Shown: positions 1 to 5,283 of the stretch, piece by piece
Position numbering within the stretch: position 1 is the stretch's first letter
Layout: every line of letters starts with the position of its first letter
Source of the DNA: CAYYMD01 sp964480425
GTDB taxonomy: Bacteria > Planctomycetota > Phycisphaerae > SM23-33
Direction: 5' to 3'
NCBI GenBank assembly: GCA_964480425.1
Contig: CAYZPY010000151.1
Span: forward strand, 1-5,772
Length of the DNA stretch: 5,772 nucleotides
The notes under the pieces: generated by a model
Told to the model about the DNA's origin: nothing
Seen by the model: only the letters and a program-made list of their open reading frames with translations
Database searches by the model: none
Program-made: the position numbers and the translations under genes

Positions 1-1269
1 GTCATCCGGACACGTAAACGTTTGTCCGCTTACAATCCAGGTATGTTCCCAAGCACTATTTCCATGCCGCGTTTCGGCGGTGGTGTCGATGATAATCACA
101 TCATCGCTGCCGTCGGTGACGGTGTAGGTGAACGAATCGTCGCCGGCGTAGTCTGCGTCGGGGGTGTAACTGACGTCGGTTCCGTTGTTGACCACCGATC
201 CGTGCGTCGGCTGGGTGACGCTGTCGACCGCCAGCGTGTCGCCGGTATCGACGTCGGTGTCGTTGGCCAGCACGTCGATGACGTTGTCGGAGGAGTCCTC
301 GTCGACCGTGGCCGAGTCGTCAACCGCATCAGGGGCATGGTTGTCTGCAAAAACGATGTACGATGTATGCTCGGTGGTGTGGCTGCGCTCGCTGTCGCCT
401 ATCTGGTCCTCGTCGATGCACGTGTCGATCTGCGATTCGGTAACGGGCGTATCGCCGTATAATATTGACCATCCGCCGTTGTTTCCTTTCATCGCCGCCA
501 TGGACAGAACAGCGACCGACGGCTCGACCAATCCGGAAATTGAATAACTGTAAGGCGGGGAGTCATCCATTCCTTTTACGGTGTCGTCGCCCAGTGCGGC
601 TGCGTAATGCAGCTCGCCCACGCTCCCGCTGCCGGCTTCTATGACTATGTATCCCAACGTTTCGTCTTCGCGTGTAATATCGGCATCCTCGCCCACGTGT
701 TTTCCGACGTACAGCGAGGAGGAATCCGGCGGATTTTGTCTGTTTCCGTCGGAACACCAGAACACGGACCAGTCAGGGTCATTGGCCGTCATCACCTGCC
801 CCAGGACAACCGGGTCGGTGTAGCTCTGCTGATATGCGCTCTGCTGGGCCTGCCATGACGAAGCGTTGTCAGTTACGGTGGAATTGAACTTGACCGCCTC
901 CATGGTTATGCCGTCGGAGGCCTCGGTGTACACGCCTTCTTCGAAGACTAGGTAATGAACGCCATATCCGCTCAGAACGGCATCGCCGGGATTCTGAACC
1001 TTCAGGTCGAAACTATCGCCCGAGGCGTTGCGTATGCGCGTAATCGCCGGAAGGTCGCCGCTGCCGTACATCGGCGTGGCCACCACGACCATGGAACCGT
1101 AAGTGTCCGAAAGGGTAACGGTCTGCCAGTCACTGCCGACGTCGGCCAGCATGCCGACTTCTATGTTCGGACCGCCGTCCAGCAGCAGCCGCGCCTCCAG
1201 CGGCTCCATCACCGGACCGTCCATGGAATTTAACGAAAAATCCGGCCGTGTTTTTGCCGCATGCGCCAT
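1..1269 (-). CDS. LEPR-XLL surface/exported protein with repeated beta modules and a cadherin-like domain (3' end outside window)
   Basis: The minus frame is open from ATG at 1269 to the left edge (423 residues, C-terminus missing). An in-frame TAA at 1275-1273 fixes this ATG as the first usable one. Residues 21-32 read MEPLEARLLLDG, a variant of the LEPR-XLL signature found near the N-terminus of large exported planctomycete proteins. Three diverged copies of an ~85-residue beta-rich module follow, ending in YLVFEEG (106-112), YIVIEAG (207-213) and YIVF (304-307). Copies 2 and 3 share a W-S-aliphatic core (167-169, 267-269) and an acidic ED-x-I / R-x-E-(T/H)-x stretch. Residues 310-390 form an Asp-rich cadherin-like/Big_9 (tandem-95) module: NHAPDAVDDSATVDEDSSDN, then VLANDTDVDTGD, then YTPDADYAGDDSFTYTVTDG. 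Such modules usually bind Ca2+ and act as extracellular spacers. Residues 391-423 start a different segment with two Trp and one Cys. No good Shine-Dalgarno lies at normal spacing; AAGGAG is 21 nt upstream. Function is probably structural or adhesive; this is inference. Confidence 0.85.
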   Translation of the reverse strand, partial: MAHAAKTRPDFSLNSMDGPVMEPLEARLLLDGGPNIEVGMLADVGSDWQTVTLSDTYGSMVVVATPMYGSGDLPAITRIRNASGDSFDLKVQNPGDAVLSGYGVHYLVFEEGVYTEASDGITMEAVKFNSTVTDNASSWQAQQSAYQQSYTDPVVLGQVMTANDPDWSVFWCSDGNRQNPPDSSSLYVGKHVGEDADITREDETLGYIVIEAGSGSVGELHYAAALGDDTVKGMDDSPPYSYSISGLVEPSVAVLSMAAMKGNNGGWSILYGDTPVTESQIDTCIDEDQIGDSERSHTTEHTSYIVFADNHAPDAVDDSATVDEDSSDNVIDVLANDTDVDTGDTLAVDSVTQPTHGSVVNNGTDVSYTPDADYAGDDSFTYTVTDGSDDVIIIDTTAETRHGNSAWEHTWIVSGQTFTCPDD

Positions 1270-1275
1270 CAGTTA

Positions 1276-1640
1276 CAGGCCTTGTCGTATCTCCTTAGCC
1301 CAGGCATTTACTGGCAGCCCTGGCCGTAAATCACAAAGCGTGCAGGCGTTATAACAATACTCACCTGACAAAATCATACGCCGCGCGGCGCACCAAGACG
1401 CCACACGCCGCGATTGTCAACATTTAAAAATTATTGTTCTCGTGTTCCAATCGCAGTCTTTGGCCGCAGGAATAATAACTCTAACGGAAATTTCGACTTA
1501 CTGGGAAGCCCTCTTTAGGAAATTACAATTTTGATAGGGTGCGGCAAGAACTTTTCCGACCCCTGTCTTTGCCGCCACATTAACCCGCCGGTGCGCCTGT
1601 AATCACCCCCGCCTGTCAACGGGTCTAAATATTAAAACAA
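1276..1640. other. Gene-free region upstream of the LEPR-XLL gene
   Basis: No frame here has convincing coding character, and several AT-rich stretches break an otherwise GC-rich sequence (for example 1421-1435). Visible structure is limited. A perfect 7-bp inverted repeat CGCGGCG/CGCCGCG lies at 1384-1390/1406-1412, and another, GCGGCAA/TTGCCGC, at 1541-1547/1569-1575. On the minus strand a -10-like TATAAC (1353-1348) has only a weak partner, TGATTT, at 17-bp spacing. It could start a ~70-nt leader for the LEPR-XLL gene, but support is thin. A minus-strand TTGACA at 1420-1415 has no acceptable -10. I see no terminator with a proper T-run. Confidence 0.4.
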
Positions 1641-1685
1641 AGAGGGCGGGATTCGCTGCGCGGCGCCTTGGTCGTCGAACCCGCG
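1641..1685 (-). repeat. Split duplicate of the 3' end of tRNA-Ser (possible att-like remnant)
   Basis: Plus-strand bases 1641-1655 (agagggcgggattcg) are identical to 1956-1970 in the T-arm and acceptor end of the intact tRNA-Ser. After a 20-nt insert (1656-1675), bases 1676-1685 (cgaacccgcg) match 1969-1978. Together these rebuild 23 continuous bases of the tRNA 3' end, with the dinucleotide CG present on both sides of the insert. The sequence aaacaa beside the tRNA 3' end (1947-1952) also occurs just before this copy (1635-1640). Orientation is the same as in the tRNA. The rest of the tRNA is absent, so this cannot be a functional gene. It may be the distal attachment-site copy of an old tRNA-targeted insertion, or a decayed tRNA duplication. 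Confidence 0.55.
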
Positions 1686-1730
1686 TTCCGTCCCCGCCTT
1701 CGGAGGATCCGGGCGCGTTCTTACCCCACA

Positions 1731-1761
1731 TTGTCAAATCATCTTACTATTTGTCTATACT
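1731..1761 (+). promoter_or_regulatory. Possible sigma70-type promoter reading into the inverted repeat
   Basis: TTGTCA at 1731-1736 and TATACT at 1756-1761 each match the consensus at 5 of 6 positions. The spacing is 19 bp, longer than optimal. The predicted start near 1768 would produce RNA that folds first as a small CGCG...CGCG hairpin (1772-1784) and then as the long stem at 1791-1942. No open reading frame worth calling follows, so if real it would make a noncoding RNA. It lies in an AT-rich stretch where chance matches are common. Confidence 0.3.
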
Positions 1762-1790
1762 CGTTTTTATTCGCGCAATTCGCGGCTGGT

Positions 1791-1942
1791 GCAGTTTGCA
1801 GAAATCTTGTCGTCATGTTCGTCGCCCAGGACGAGTCTGGCAAAGACGGCGAAGCAGGCAATATCGTAGCATTGTCGATGCAGCCGGACGCCGCCGGGCG
1901 AAGCCGCAATCAGAAGATGGCGACAAGATCTCTGCAAACTGC
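1791..1942. repeat. 30-bp imperfect inverted repeat around a 92-bp GC-rich core
   Basis: Bases 1791-1820 and the reverse complement of 1913-1942 agree at 27 of 30 positions; the outermost 12 (gcagtttgcaga) are identical. The similarity stops sharply at 1791 and 1942, as terminal inverted repeats of a small non-autonomous element do. Transcribed from either strand, the arms would form a long stem. The 92-bp interior shows no convincing reading frame. I found no target-site duplication and no T-run that would make it a terminator. It lies just downstream (11 bp) of the tRNA-Ser 3' end and entirely between the two copies of the tRNA 3' sequence. It could be a MITE-like element, a structured RNA or a remnant of an integrated element. 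Confidence 0.6.
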
Positions 1943-1952
1943 TCTAAACAAA

Positions 1953-2043
1953 CGGAGAGGGCGGGATTCGAACCCGCGATACGGGAATGACCCCGTATAA
2001 CGGTTTAGCAAACCGTCGCTTTCAGCCACTCAGCCACCTCTCC
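1953..2043 (-). tRNA. tRNA-Ser, anticodon GCU
   Basis: Read on the minus strand, this 91-nt gene folds as a complete class II tRNA. The acceptor stem GGAGAGG/CCTCTCC pairs perfectly over 7 bp. The anticodon stem ACGGT/ACCGT holds the loop TTGCTAA, giving anticodon GCT (reads AGC/AGU serine codons). The long variable arm typical of tRNA-Ser is present (ATACGGG...CCCGTAT), and the T-arm is GCGGG-TTCGAAT-CCCGC. The discriminator base is G at 1953. The 3' CCA is not encoded (TTT follows), so it would be added by the CCA-adding enzyme. Part of its 3' end is duplicated at 1641-1685. Confidence 0.97.
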
Positions 2044-2106
2044 GGGCGTTGCGGACATACCATCCCGATGCCGCGACAATCGCCGCGTGCGTCGTGACCA
2101 ACAACC

Positions 2107-2135
2107 AAGTTATTTCCACCCGCTGGATATGTCAA
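2107..2135 (-). promoter_or_regulatory. Probable promoter of the tRNA-Ser gene
   Basis: On the minus strand a perfect -35 TTGACA (2135-2130) is followed after 17 bp by TAACTT (2112-2107). That is a weak -10, but it keeps T1, A2 and T6. The predicted start near 2100 leaves a ~57-nt 5' leader for RNase P removal. It faces away from the promoter of the membrane-protein gene at 2194-2222. Confidence 0.45.
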
Positions 2136-2193
2136 GCCCGCTGCCCGGCAGGGGCGCCTCGCCGACGCACCGGACGCCGCGGTCGAGTTTGTT

Positions 2194-2222
2194 TTGACCC
2201 TCGGTCAATGCGGTGGTCTAAT
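2194..2222 (+). promoter_or_regulatory. Promoter of the first membrane-protein gene
   Basis: TTGACC (2194-2199) and TCTAAT (2217-2222) each match the sigma70 consensus at 5 of 6 positions with the optimal 17-bp spacing. The predicted transcription start (about 2229-2231) lies within a few bases of the ATG at 2232, so the mRNA would be leaderless or nearly so. This agrees with the lack of any Shine-Dalgarno sequence and argues against starts upstream of 2232. Confidence 0.55.
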
Positions 2223-2231
2223 AGTGGCGTA

Positions 2232-2795
2232 ATGCTTGGAAGAATGCGCCGGACAACAAGGACGGATGTGGGCCTGGCCCTGGCGTTCGTCGGGATAGGA
2301 TACCTTGTGTGGGCGTTCGTTATCTTCATCTCGCGCAGGGTGCTCGCCGACGCCGTCGCCCGCGCCGAGGAGTTCGGCGCGGCGCTGCATCCGCTCGCCC
2401 GCGGCTTGAACATTGCTCTGGTCAACGCCGGTCTGCTCGTCGACATCATCGCAGTGGCGTGGCTGACGCTTTCGCTGGTGCTGGTGGTGCTGGGCTCCAG
2501 GCAGATGATAAGTATCTCGTGGGCGTGGGTTTCGGCACTTTGCCAGAGTTTCGTGGCGAGCATAGCGGCCTCGCTGATCGCCTGGAGCGCAGGCGACACG
2601 CTAAGCAGACTCACCGAACCGCACAGGCCCGGCGTGGTTGCCGACCGGGCCGGTTCGCTGTCGCTTCCGGTGTTCATGGCCGTGGCGCTGGTTATCTGGA
2701 CCACGTTCCTGGTGTGGCTGCTGGTGGAGCGGGCCCGCATCATCCGACGCGGTCCAACGCTCAGCGACGGGCTTCGCAGCAACGTGTATAAATGA
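2232..2795 (+). CDS. Small integral membrane protein of unknown function (187 aa)
   Basis: I do not recognise the family. The protein has about four hydrophobic segments, near residues 13-33, 61-88, 97-119 and 146-165. A basic N-terminus (MLGRMRRTTRTD) suggests a cytoplasmic start. The segment at 35-60 carries several charged residues, and the tail after 166 (ERARIIRRG...) is basic. No catalytic or metal-binding motif is visible. The ATG at 2232 was chosen because the hydrophobic region starts soon after it and a good -35/-10 pair ends just upstream. The frame stays open further upstream (ATG at 2208; open back to 2049), but that stretch is Arg/Pro-rich, would include the promoter and does not look like protein. 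The next membrane-protein gene lies 70 bp downstream in the same direction, so co-transcription is possible. Confidence 0.75.
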   Translation: MLGRMRRTTRTDVGLALAFVGIGYLVWAFVIFISRRVLADAVARAEEFGAALHPLARGLNIALVNAGLLVDIIAVAWLTLSLVLVVLGSRQMISISWAWVSALCQSFVASIAASLIAWSAGDTLSRLTEPHRPGVVADRAGSLSLPVFMAVALVIWTTFLVWLLVERARIIRRGPTLSDGLRSNVYK

Positions 2796-2815
2796 CGCAC
2801 ATTTCCGGGCGCAGC

Positions 2816-2843
2816 TTGACAGGCGCCGATAAACGGGGAAAAT
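2816..2843 (+). promoter_or_regulatory. Possible promoter for the two-gene membrane operon
   Basis: A perfect -35 TTGACA (2816-2821) is followed after 16 bp by GAAAAT (2838-2843), a 4-of-6 match to the -10. The predicted start near 2850 leaves a leader of about 16 nt before the ATG at 2866. It could give the 2866-3665 pair its own transcription, independent of the upstream gene. Confidence 0.45.
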
Positions 2844-2865
2844 GATTCGGACCCGCTAAAACGAC

Positions 2866-3444
2866 ATGAAAGAAAAAAACGCCAAACCTCGCCCCATCCC
2901 GCTACTGGCGCTGCTGCTGGCGTGGCTGGTGCCCGGCGCCGGACACGCATACCTTCGAAGGCCCGTCAGGGCGGCGTTCATCTTCGTGGTCATCGGCGCT
3001 ACGTTCTGGGCGGGAGTGGCCATGGGCGGCGTGATGACCGTGGACCACCGCGCCCAGAAGTGGTGGTTCGCCGCCCAGACGTTCACCGGCGCCCACGCGC
3101 TTGTGTCGTGGCGGCGCACCGAGATAGTTTACGACGACATATACCCGCAAATCCGGGAAATTGTCGGCAGGTGGCGCGGCACCGGCGAAGAAAAACCGCA
3201 ACTATACGAACAATTGGTCTACGACACGGCCATGGCGTCCGAGGGGCTGGTGTTGACCGCGCCGGTGGACTCGGTCGCAAGGGCATACACCGGGATTGCG
3301 GGGCTTTTGAACATGATGTGCATTTTCGACGCGACGGTGCTGGCGCTGATGGGGGTAAGCGGCGAGCCGAACAAAAACGGCGAAGGCAAAAAACAAAAAC
3401 CCGACGCCCGTGGAGCATCCAAAGACGGAGACGACCAAAAATGA
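2866..3444 (+). CDS. Membrane protein, probably DUF6677-like (192 aa)
   Basis: The N-terminus is MKEKNAKPRPIP followed by a hydrophobic stretch ending in the motif LAWLVPGAGHAYLRRPVRAA (residues 18-37). This LxPGxGHxYxR pattern is typical of small bacterial membrane proteins, and I tentatively relate the gene to DUF6677, a planctomycete family of unknown function; that assignment is from memory and needs a profile search. A second hydrophobic segment (about 37-55) and a third (about 141-163, with Met-Met-Cys) follow. Between them lies a polar region with aromatic residues (KWWF, YDDIYPQI). The C-terminus is a highly charged Lys/Asp/Gly tail (EPNKNGEGKKQKPDARGASK), probably cytosolic and disordered. 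The stop overlaps the start of the next gene by 4 bp (ATGA), a strong sign of translational coupling. No clear Shine-Dalgarno precedes the ATG. Confidence 0.8.
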   Translation: MKEKNAKPRPIPLLALLLAWLVPGAGHAYLRRPVRAAFIFVVIGATFWAGVAMGGVMTVDHRAQKWWFAAQTFTGAHALVSWRRTEIVYDDIYPQIREIVGRWRGTGEEKPQLYEQLVYDTAMASEGLVLTAPVDSVARAYTGIAGLLNMMCIFDATVLALMGVSGEPNKNGEGKKQKPDARGASKDGDDQK

Positions 3445-3665
3445 TCTTCCTGGCGCTGTTTTACAAACCGATTGTCATCTCCTGGGACGCGGTTCTGTGG
3501 CTGGTGCTGCCGCTTTGCGTGTCGGTGGCCGCCGTCTACAAGACGATCCGAACCGAAAACGTCAGGAAGCTGCCCCTGCAAATCGTCGCGCTGGTCGGCT
3601 ACATGGTCGCCGGGCTTATCTTCCTGGGACTGGCGATGTGGGCGATTTACGAATACTGGCCGTGA
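3441..3665 (+). CDS. Very small membrane protein with two transmembrane helices (74 aa)
   Basis: The ATG at 3441 overlaps the previous stop codon in the classic ATGA arrangement, so translation probably depends on the upstream gene. The 74-residue product has two hydrophobic helices, about residues 11-33 and 47-70, joined by a short basic loop (YKTIRTENVRKLP). It ends in the aromatic tail YEYWP. The frame is open much further upstream, but that part is a shadow of the preceding gene. I do not recognise the family. Tight coupling to the DUF6677-like gene suggests the two products act together, perhaps as subunits of one membrane complex; that is inference. The gene ends 4 bp before the stop of the convergent ribD. 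Confidence 0.75.
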   Translation: MIFLALFYKPIVISWDAVLWLVLPLCVSVAAVYKTIRTENVRKLPLQIVALVGYMVAGLIFLGLAMWAIYEYWP

Positions 3666-3669
3666 TGAG

Positions 3670-4785
3670 CTAATCCGCCCGGGGGACGTTGAGCACGTAA
3701 CGCAGCATCGTATCGCCGCCGATTTTCTGCCGGTTATGGGTCTTCAAACACAGGCGTCGTTGGACTTCATTCACGTCGAACCGCGGCAGGTTTTCGCCGG
3801 CGGCGTCGAACCTTAGCGGCGAGACGAACACGATAATCTCGTCGCACAGCCCGGCGTAAATAAAACTCCCCAGCACCTTCTGCCCGCCCTCGACGAGCAG
3901 GCGCGTCCAGCGGCGTCGTCCTAATTCGTCCAGCAGTTCAGGGAGGTCCAAGCCGGTTTGCGACGCTCGCAGCGGTAAAATCTCGGCGCCCGCCCGACGG
4001 AGCGCATTGGCCTTTCCGCCGCTATGCTCGATGGTCGATTCGAGGCATGCGATAATCACCGGACATTCCCCGGCGGTACGCAGCAGTCGGCAATCGGCGC
4101 CCGTGCGCAGATGCGAGTCCAGCACCAGGCGGGCCGGTCGGCGACCGCCGACCAAGCGGTTGGTCAGCAGCGGGTCGTCGGCCAACACTGTCCCGACGCC
4201 CACGCACACCCCGTCGCAAATCCCGCGCAAACGGTGCGCCCGGCGGCGCGATTCCTCGGTGGAAATCCACCTTCCGTATTCGGGGGAAAGTGCGAGCAAA
4301 CCGTCGGCCGTCTGGGCCCACTTGCAAATGACCCATGGCCGGGCAGTGGTGCGAAGTTTCACGTAAGGACCCAGCAGCGCCAGCGCCTCGCTTCGGCAAA
4401 CGCCGAGGTCCACTTCGACACCCGCGCGGCGCAGAATCTCGATGCCGCGTCCCGACACGTTCCGGTCGGGATCTTCCGTCGCGACGACCACGCGCGATAT
4501 CCCGGCGCGGATGACGGCCTCGGTGCATGGCGGCGTCTTTGCGTGATGGCAGCACGGCTCGAGCGTGACATAGAGGGTCGCGCCGCGGGCGCCGTCACCG
4601 GCGGCGGCGATGGCGTTGACCTCGGCGTGCGGTCCGCCGAACTTCTCGTGACGCCCGCGGGCAATCTCCAATCCGTCGCGAACCAGCACCGCACCGACCG
4701 GCGGGTTCGGCTCCACGTCGCCGACGCCCCGGGCCGCACACTCCAGCGCCTCGGACATGAACTTTTCGTCTTGGCAGCAGGCCAT
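3670..4785 (-). CDS. ribD: Bifunctional RibD: diaminohydroxyphosphoribosylaminopyrimidine deaminase / 5-amino-6-(5-phosphoribosylamino)uracil reductase
   Basis: RibD carries out the second and third steps of riboflavin synthesis, deaminating the pyrimidine and then reducing the ribosyl side chain with NADPH. Numbered from the ATG at 4785 (371 aa, normal for the fused enzyme), the N-terminal deaminase domain shows NPPVGAVLVRDG (about 27-38). It has the zinc and catalytic motif HAEVNAI (53-59; His53 ligand, Glu55 catalytic) and LEPCCHHAKTPPC (75-87), with Cys78 and Cys87 as the other zinc ligands. The C-terminal reductase domain (from about 148) includes KWAQTADGLLA, the GTVLADDPLLTNR stretch and LLVEGGQKVLGSF (VEGG at 298-301). 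Nothing essential seems missing. Start choice: an ATG at 4791 directly abuts a TATAAT (4797-4792), so it probably precedes the transcription start; 4785 fits a leaderless mRNA, and 4758 is also possible. ribD stands alone: no other rib gene is in the window and there is no room for an FMN riboswitch upstream. Confidence 0.95.
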   Translation of the reverse strand: MACCQDEKFMSEALECAARGVGDVEPNPPVGAVLVRDGLEIARGRHEKFGGPHAEVNAIAAAGDGARGATLYVTLEPCCHHAKTPPCTEAVIRAGISRVVVATEDPDRNVSGRGIEILRRAGVEVDLGVCRSEALALLGPYVKLRTTARPWVICKWAQTADGLLALSPEYGRWISTEESRRRAHRLRGICDGVCVGVGTVLADDPLLTNRLVGGRRPARLVLDSHLRTGADCRLLRTAGECPVIIACLESTIEHSGGKANALRRAGAEILPLRASQTGLDLPELLDELGRRRWTRLLVEGGQKVLGSFIYAGLCDEIIVFVSPLRFDAAGENLPRFDVNEVQRRLCLKTHNRQKIGGDTMLRYVLNVPRAD

Positions 4786-4799
4786 GCACATATTATACA
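4771..4799 (+). promoter_or_regulatory. Promoter of the thioesterase gene, overlapping the ribD start
   Basis: TTGGCA (4771-4776, 5 of 6) and TATACA (4794-4799, 4 of 6) are separated by the optimal 17 bp. The predicted start is near 4806, about 50 nt before the GTG at 4859. The -35 lies inside the first codons of ribD on the other strand, and the -10 overlaps the ribD -10, so the two transcription units should compete for polymerase. Confidence 0.5.
4792..4797 (-). promoter_or_regulatory. ribD: -10 element (TATAAT) of ribD
   Basis: A perfect minus-strand TATAAT at 4797-4792 is followed by ATGTGC and then ATG. The seventh base after the hexamer is the A of the ATG at 4785, where transcription would be expected to begin. 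That makes ribD a candidate leaderless gene. No TTGACA-like -35 is visible at 16-18 bp spacing. Confidence 0.5.
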
Positions 4800-4844
4800 G
4801 ATAAAAACGCTCCGGGCACGACGGTGCGATGCGATCCGAGCGAC

Positions 4845-4851
4845 AAAAGGA
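4845..4851 (+). promoter_or_regulatory. Ribosome binding site deciding the GTG start of the thioesterase
   Basis: AAAAGGA lies 7 nt before the GTG at 4859. It is the best-placed Shine-Dalgarno-like sequence in the window and favours GTG over the in-frame ATG at 4829, which has none. Confidence 0.6.
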
Positions 4852-4858
4852 ACACGCC

Positions 4859-5260
4859 GTGGCGAAAACAGATTACTGCTGCACCATAGAAATCCGCGTC
4901 CGCTACGCCGAAGTCGACCGCATGGGCGTGGCGCATCACAGCCGATACTGGGCATGGTTCGAAATGGGACGCACCGAACTGCTACGCAACGCCGGATTGC
5001 GCTATGGCGACCTGGAAGACCGCGGCGTGTACCTCGCCATCGCAAAGTGCTCGGCCAGATACATACACCCGGCGCGCTACGACGATATGCTCACTCTGAC
5101 CACGTGCCGCAGCAGAACCGGACGCGCCAGCATCGAACACGCCTACCAACTGAATCGCAAAAGCGACGGCGTCCTGCTAACCACTGCCGAAACCACCCTG
5201 GCATGCATCGACAAAGAAGGCCGCGTCATCCCCCTGCCCGATGAAATCCGGGAACTCTAA
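4859..5260 (+). CDS. Acyl-CoA thioesterase, YbgC/FadM (4HBT hotdog) family
   Basis: This 133-residue protein is of normal length for single-hotdog thioesterases, which hydrolyse acyl-CoA to free acid and CoA and work as dimers or tetramers in the cytoplasm. The family signature is clear near the N-terminus: RVRYAEVDRMGVAHHSRYWA (residues 13-32) followed by WFEMGRTELLR. Asp20 occupies the position of the catalytic Asp of the 4-hydroxybenzoyl-CoA thioesterase/YbgC group, and His27 corresponds to the conserved position after it. Later parts (LTTCRSRTGRASIEHAYQL; TTAETTLACIDKEGRVIPLP) match the beta-sheet half of the fold. The GTG start has a good ribosome binding site. Starting at ATG 4829 would add ten charged residues not usual in the family. 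No tol-pal genes are nearby, so a role like E. coli YbgC cannot be claimed. The substrate is unknown. It is divergent from ribD and convergent with the HEAT gene, 23 bp away. Confidence 0.9.
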   Translation: MAKTDYCCTIEIRVRYAEVDRMGVAHHSRYWAWFEMGRTELLRNAGLRYGDLEDRGVYLAIAKCSARYIHPARYDDMLTLTTCRSRTGRASIEHAYQLNRKSDGVLLTTAETTLACIDKEGRVIPLPDEIREL

Positions 5261-5283
5261 GCCAACGGCGGTTCGGCGGCGGG

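Noticed and set aside
22..462. Plus-strand open frame of 146 aa
   Set aside because: Its Val/Gly/Asp-rich product is the shadow of the minus-strand cadherin-like coding sequence, which shows clear domain motifs.
1668..2000. Plus-strand open frame of 110 aa ending in RGRDSNPRYGNDPV
   Set aside because: The RDSNPR ending is the well-known false translation of the antisense strand of a tRNA 3' end. The frame crosses the inverted repeat and half of the tRNA-Ser gene.
2141..2151. Palindrome CTGCCCGGCAG between the divergent tRNA and membrane-gene promoters, as a possible operator
   Set aside because: It is only 5-bp arms in GC-rich DNA, with no second copy and no regulator gene nearby; chance is a sufficient explanation.
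2132..2950. Minus-strand open frame of 272 aa
   Set aside because: It is Arg/Ser/Thr/Ala-rich without any domain. It lies antisense to the membrane-protein gene and covers its promoter region, as expected for a long GC-rich shadow frame.
2922..3440. Upstream extension of the 74-aa membrane gene (247-aa frame)
   Set aside because: This part is Arg/His-rich and out of frame with the 192-aa gene. Only the segment from the ATG at 3441 has membrane-protein character.
4786..4858. FMN riboswitch upstream of ribD
   Set aside because: The intergenic space is about 73 bp, the -10 sits at the start codon, and no RFN-like stems are visible, so there is no leader to hold one.
4024..5244. Plus-strand open frame of 406 aa
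   Set aside because: It overlaps ribD antisense and the thioesterase out of frame. Its Arg/His/Gln-rich composition and lack of motifs mark it as a shadow.
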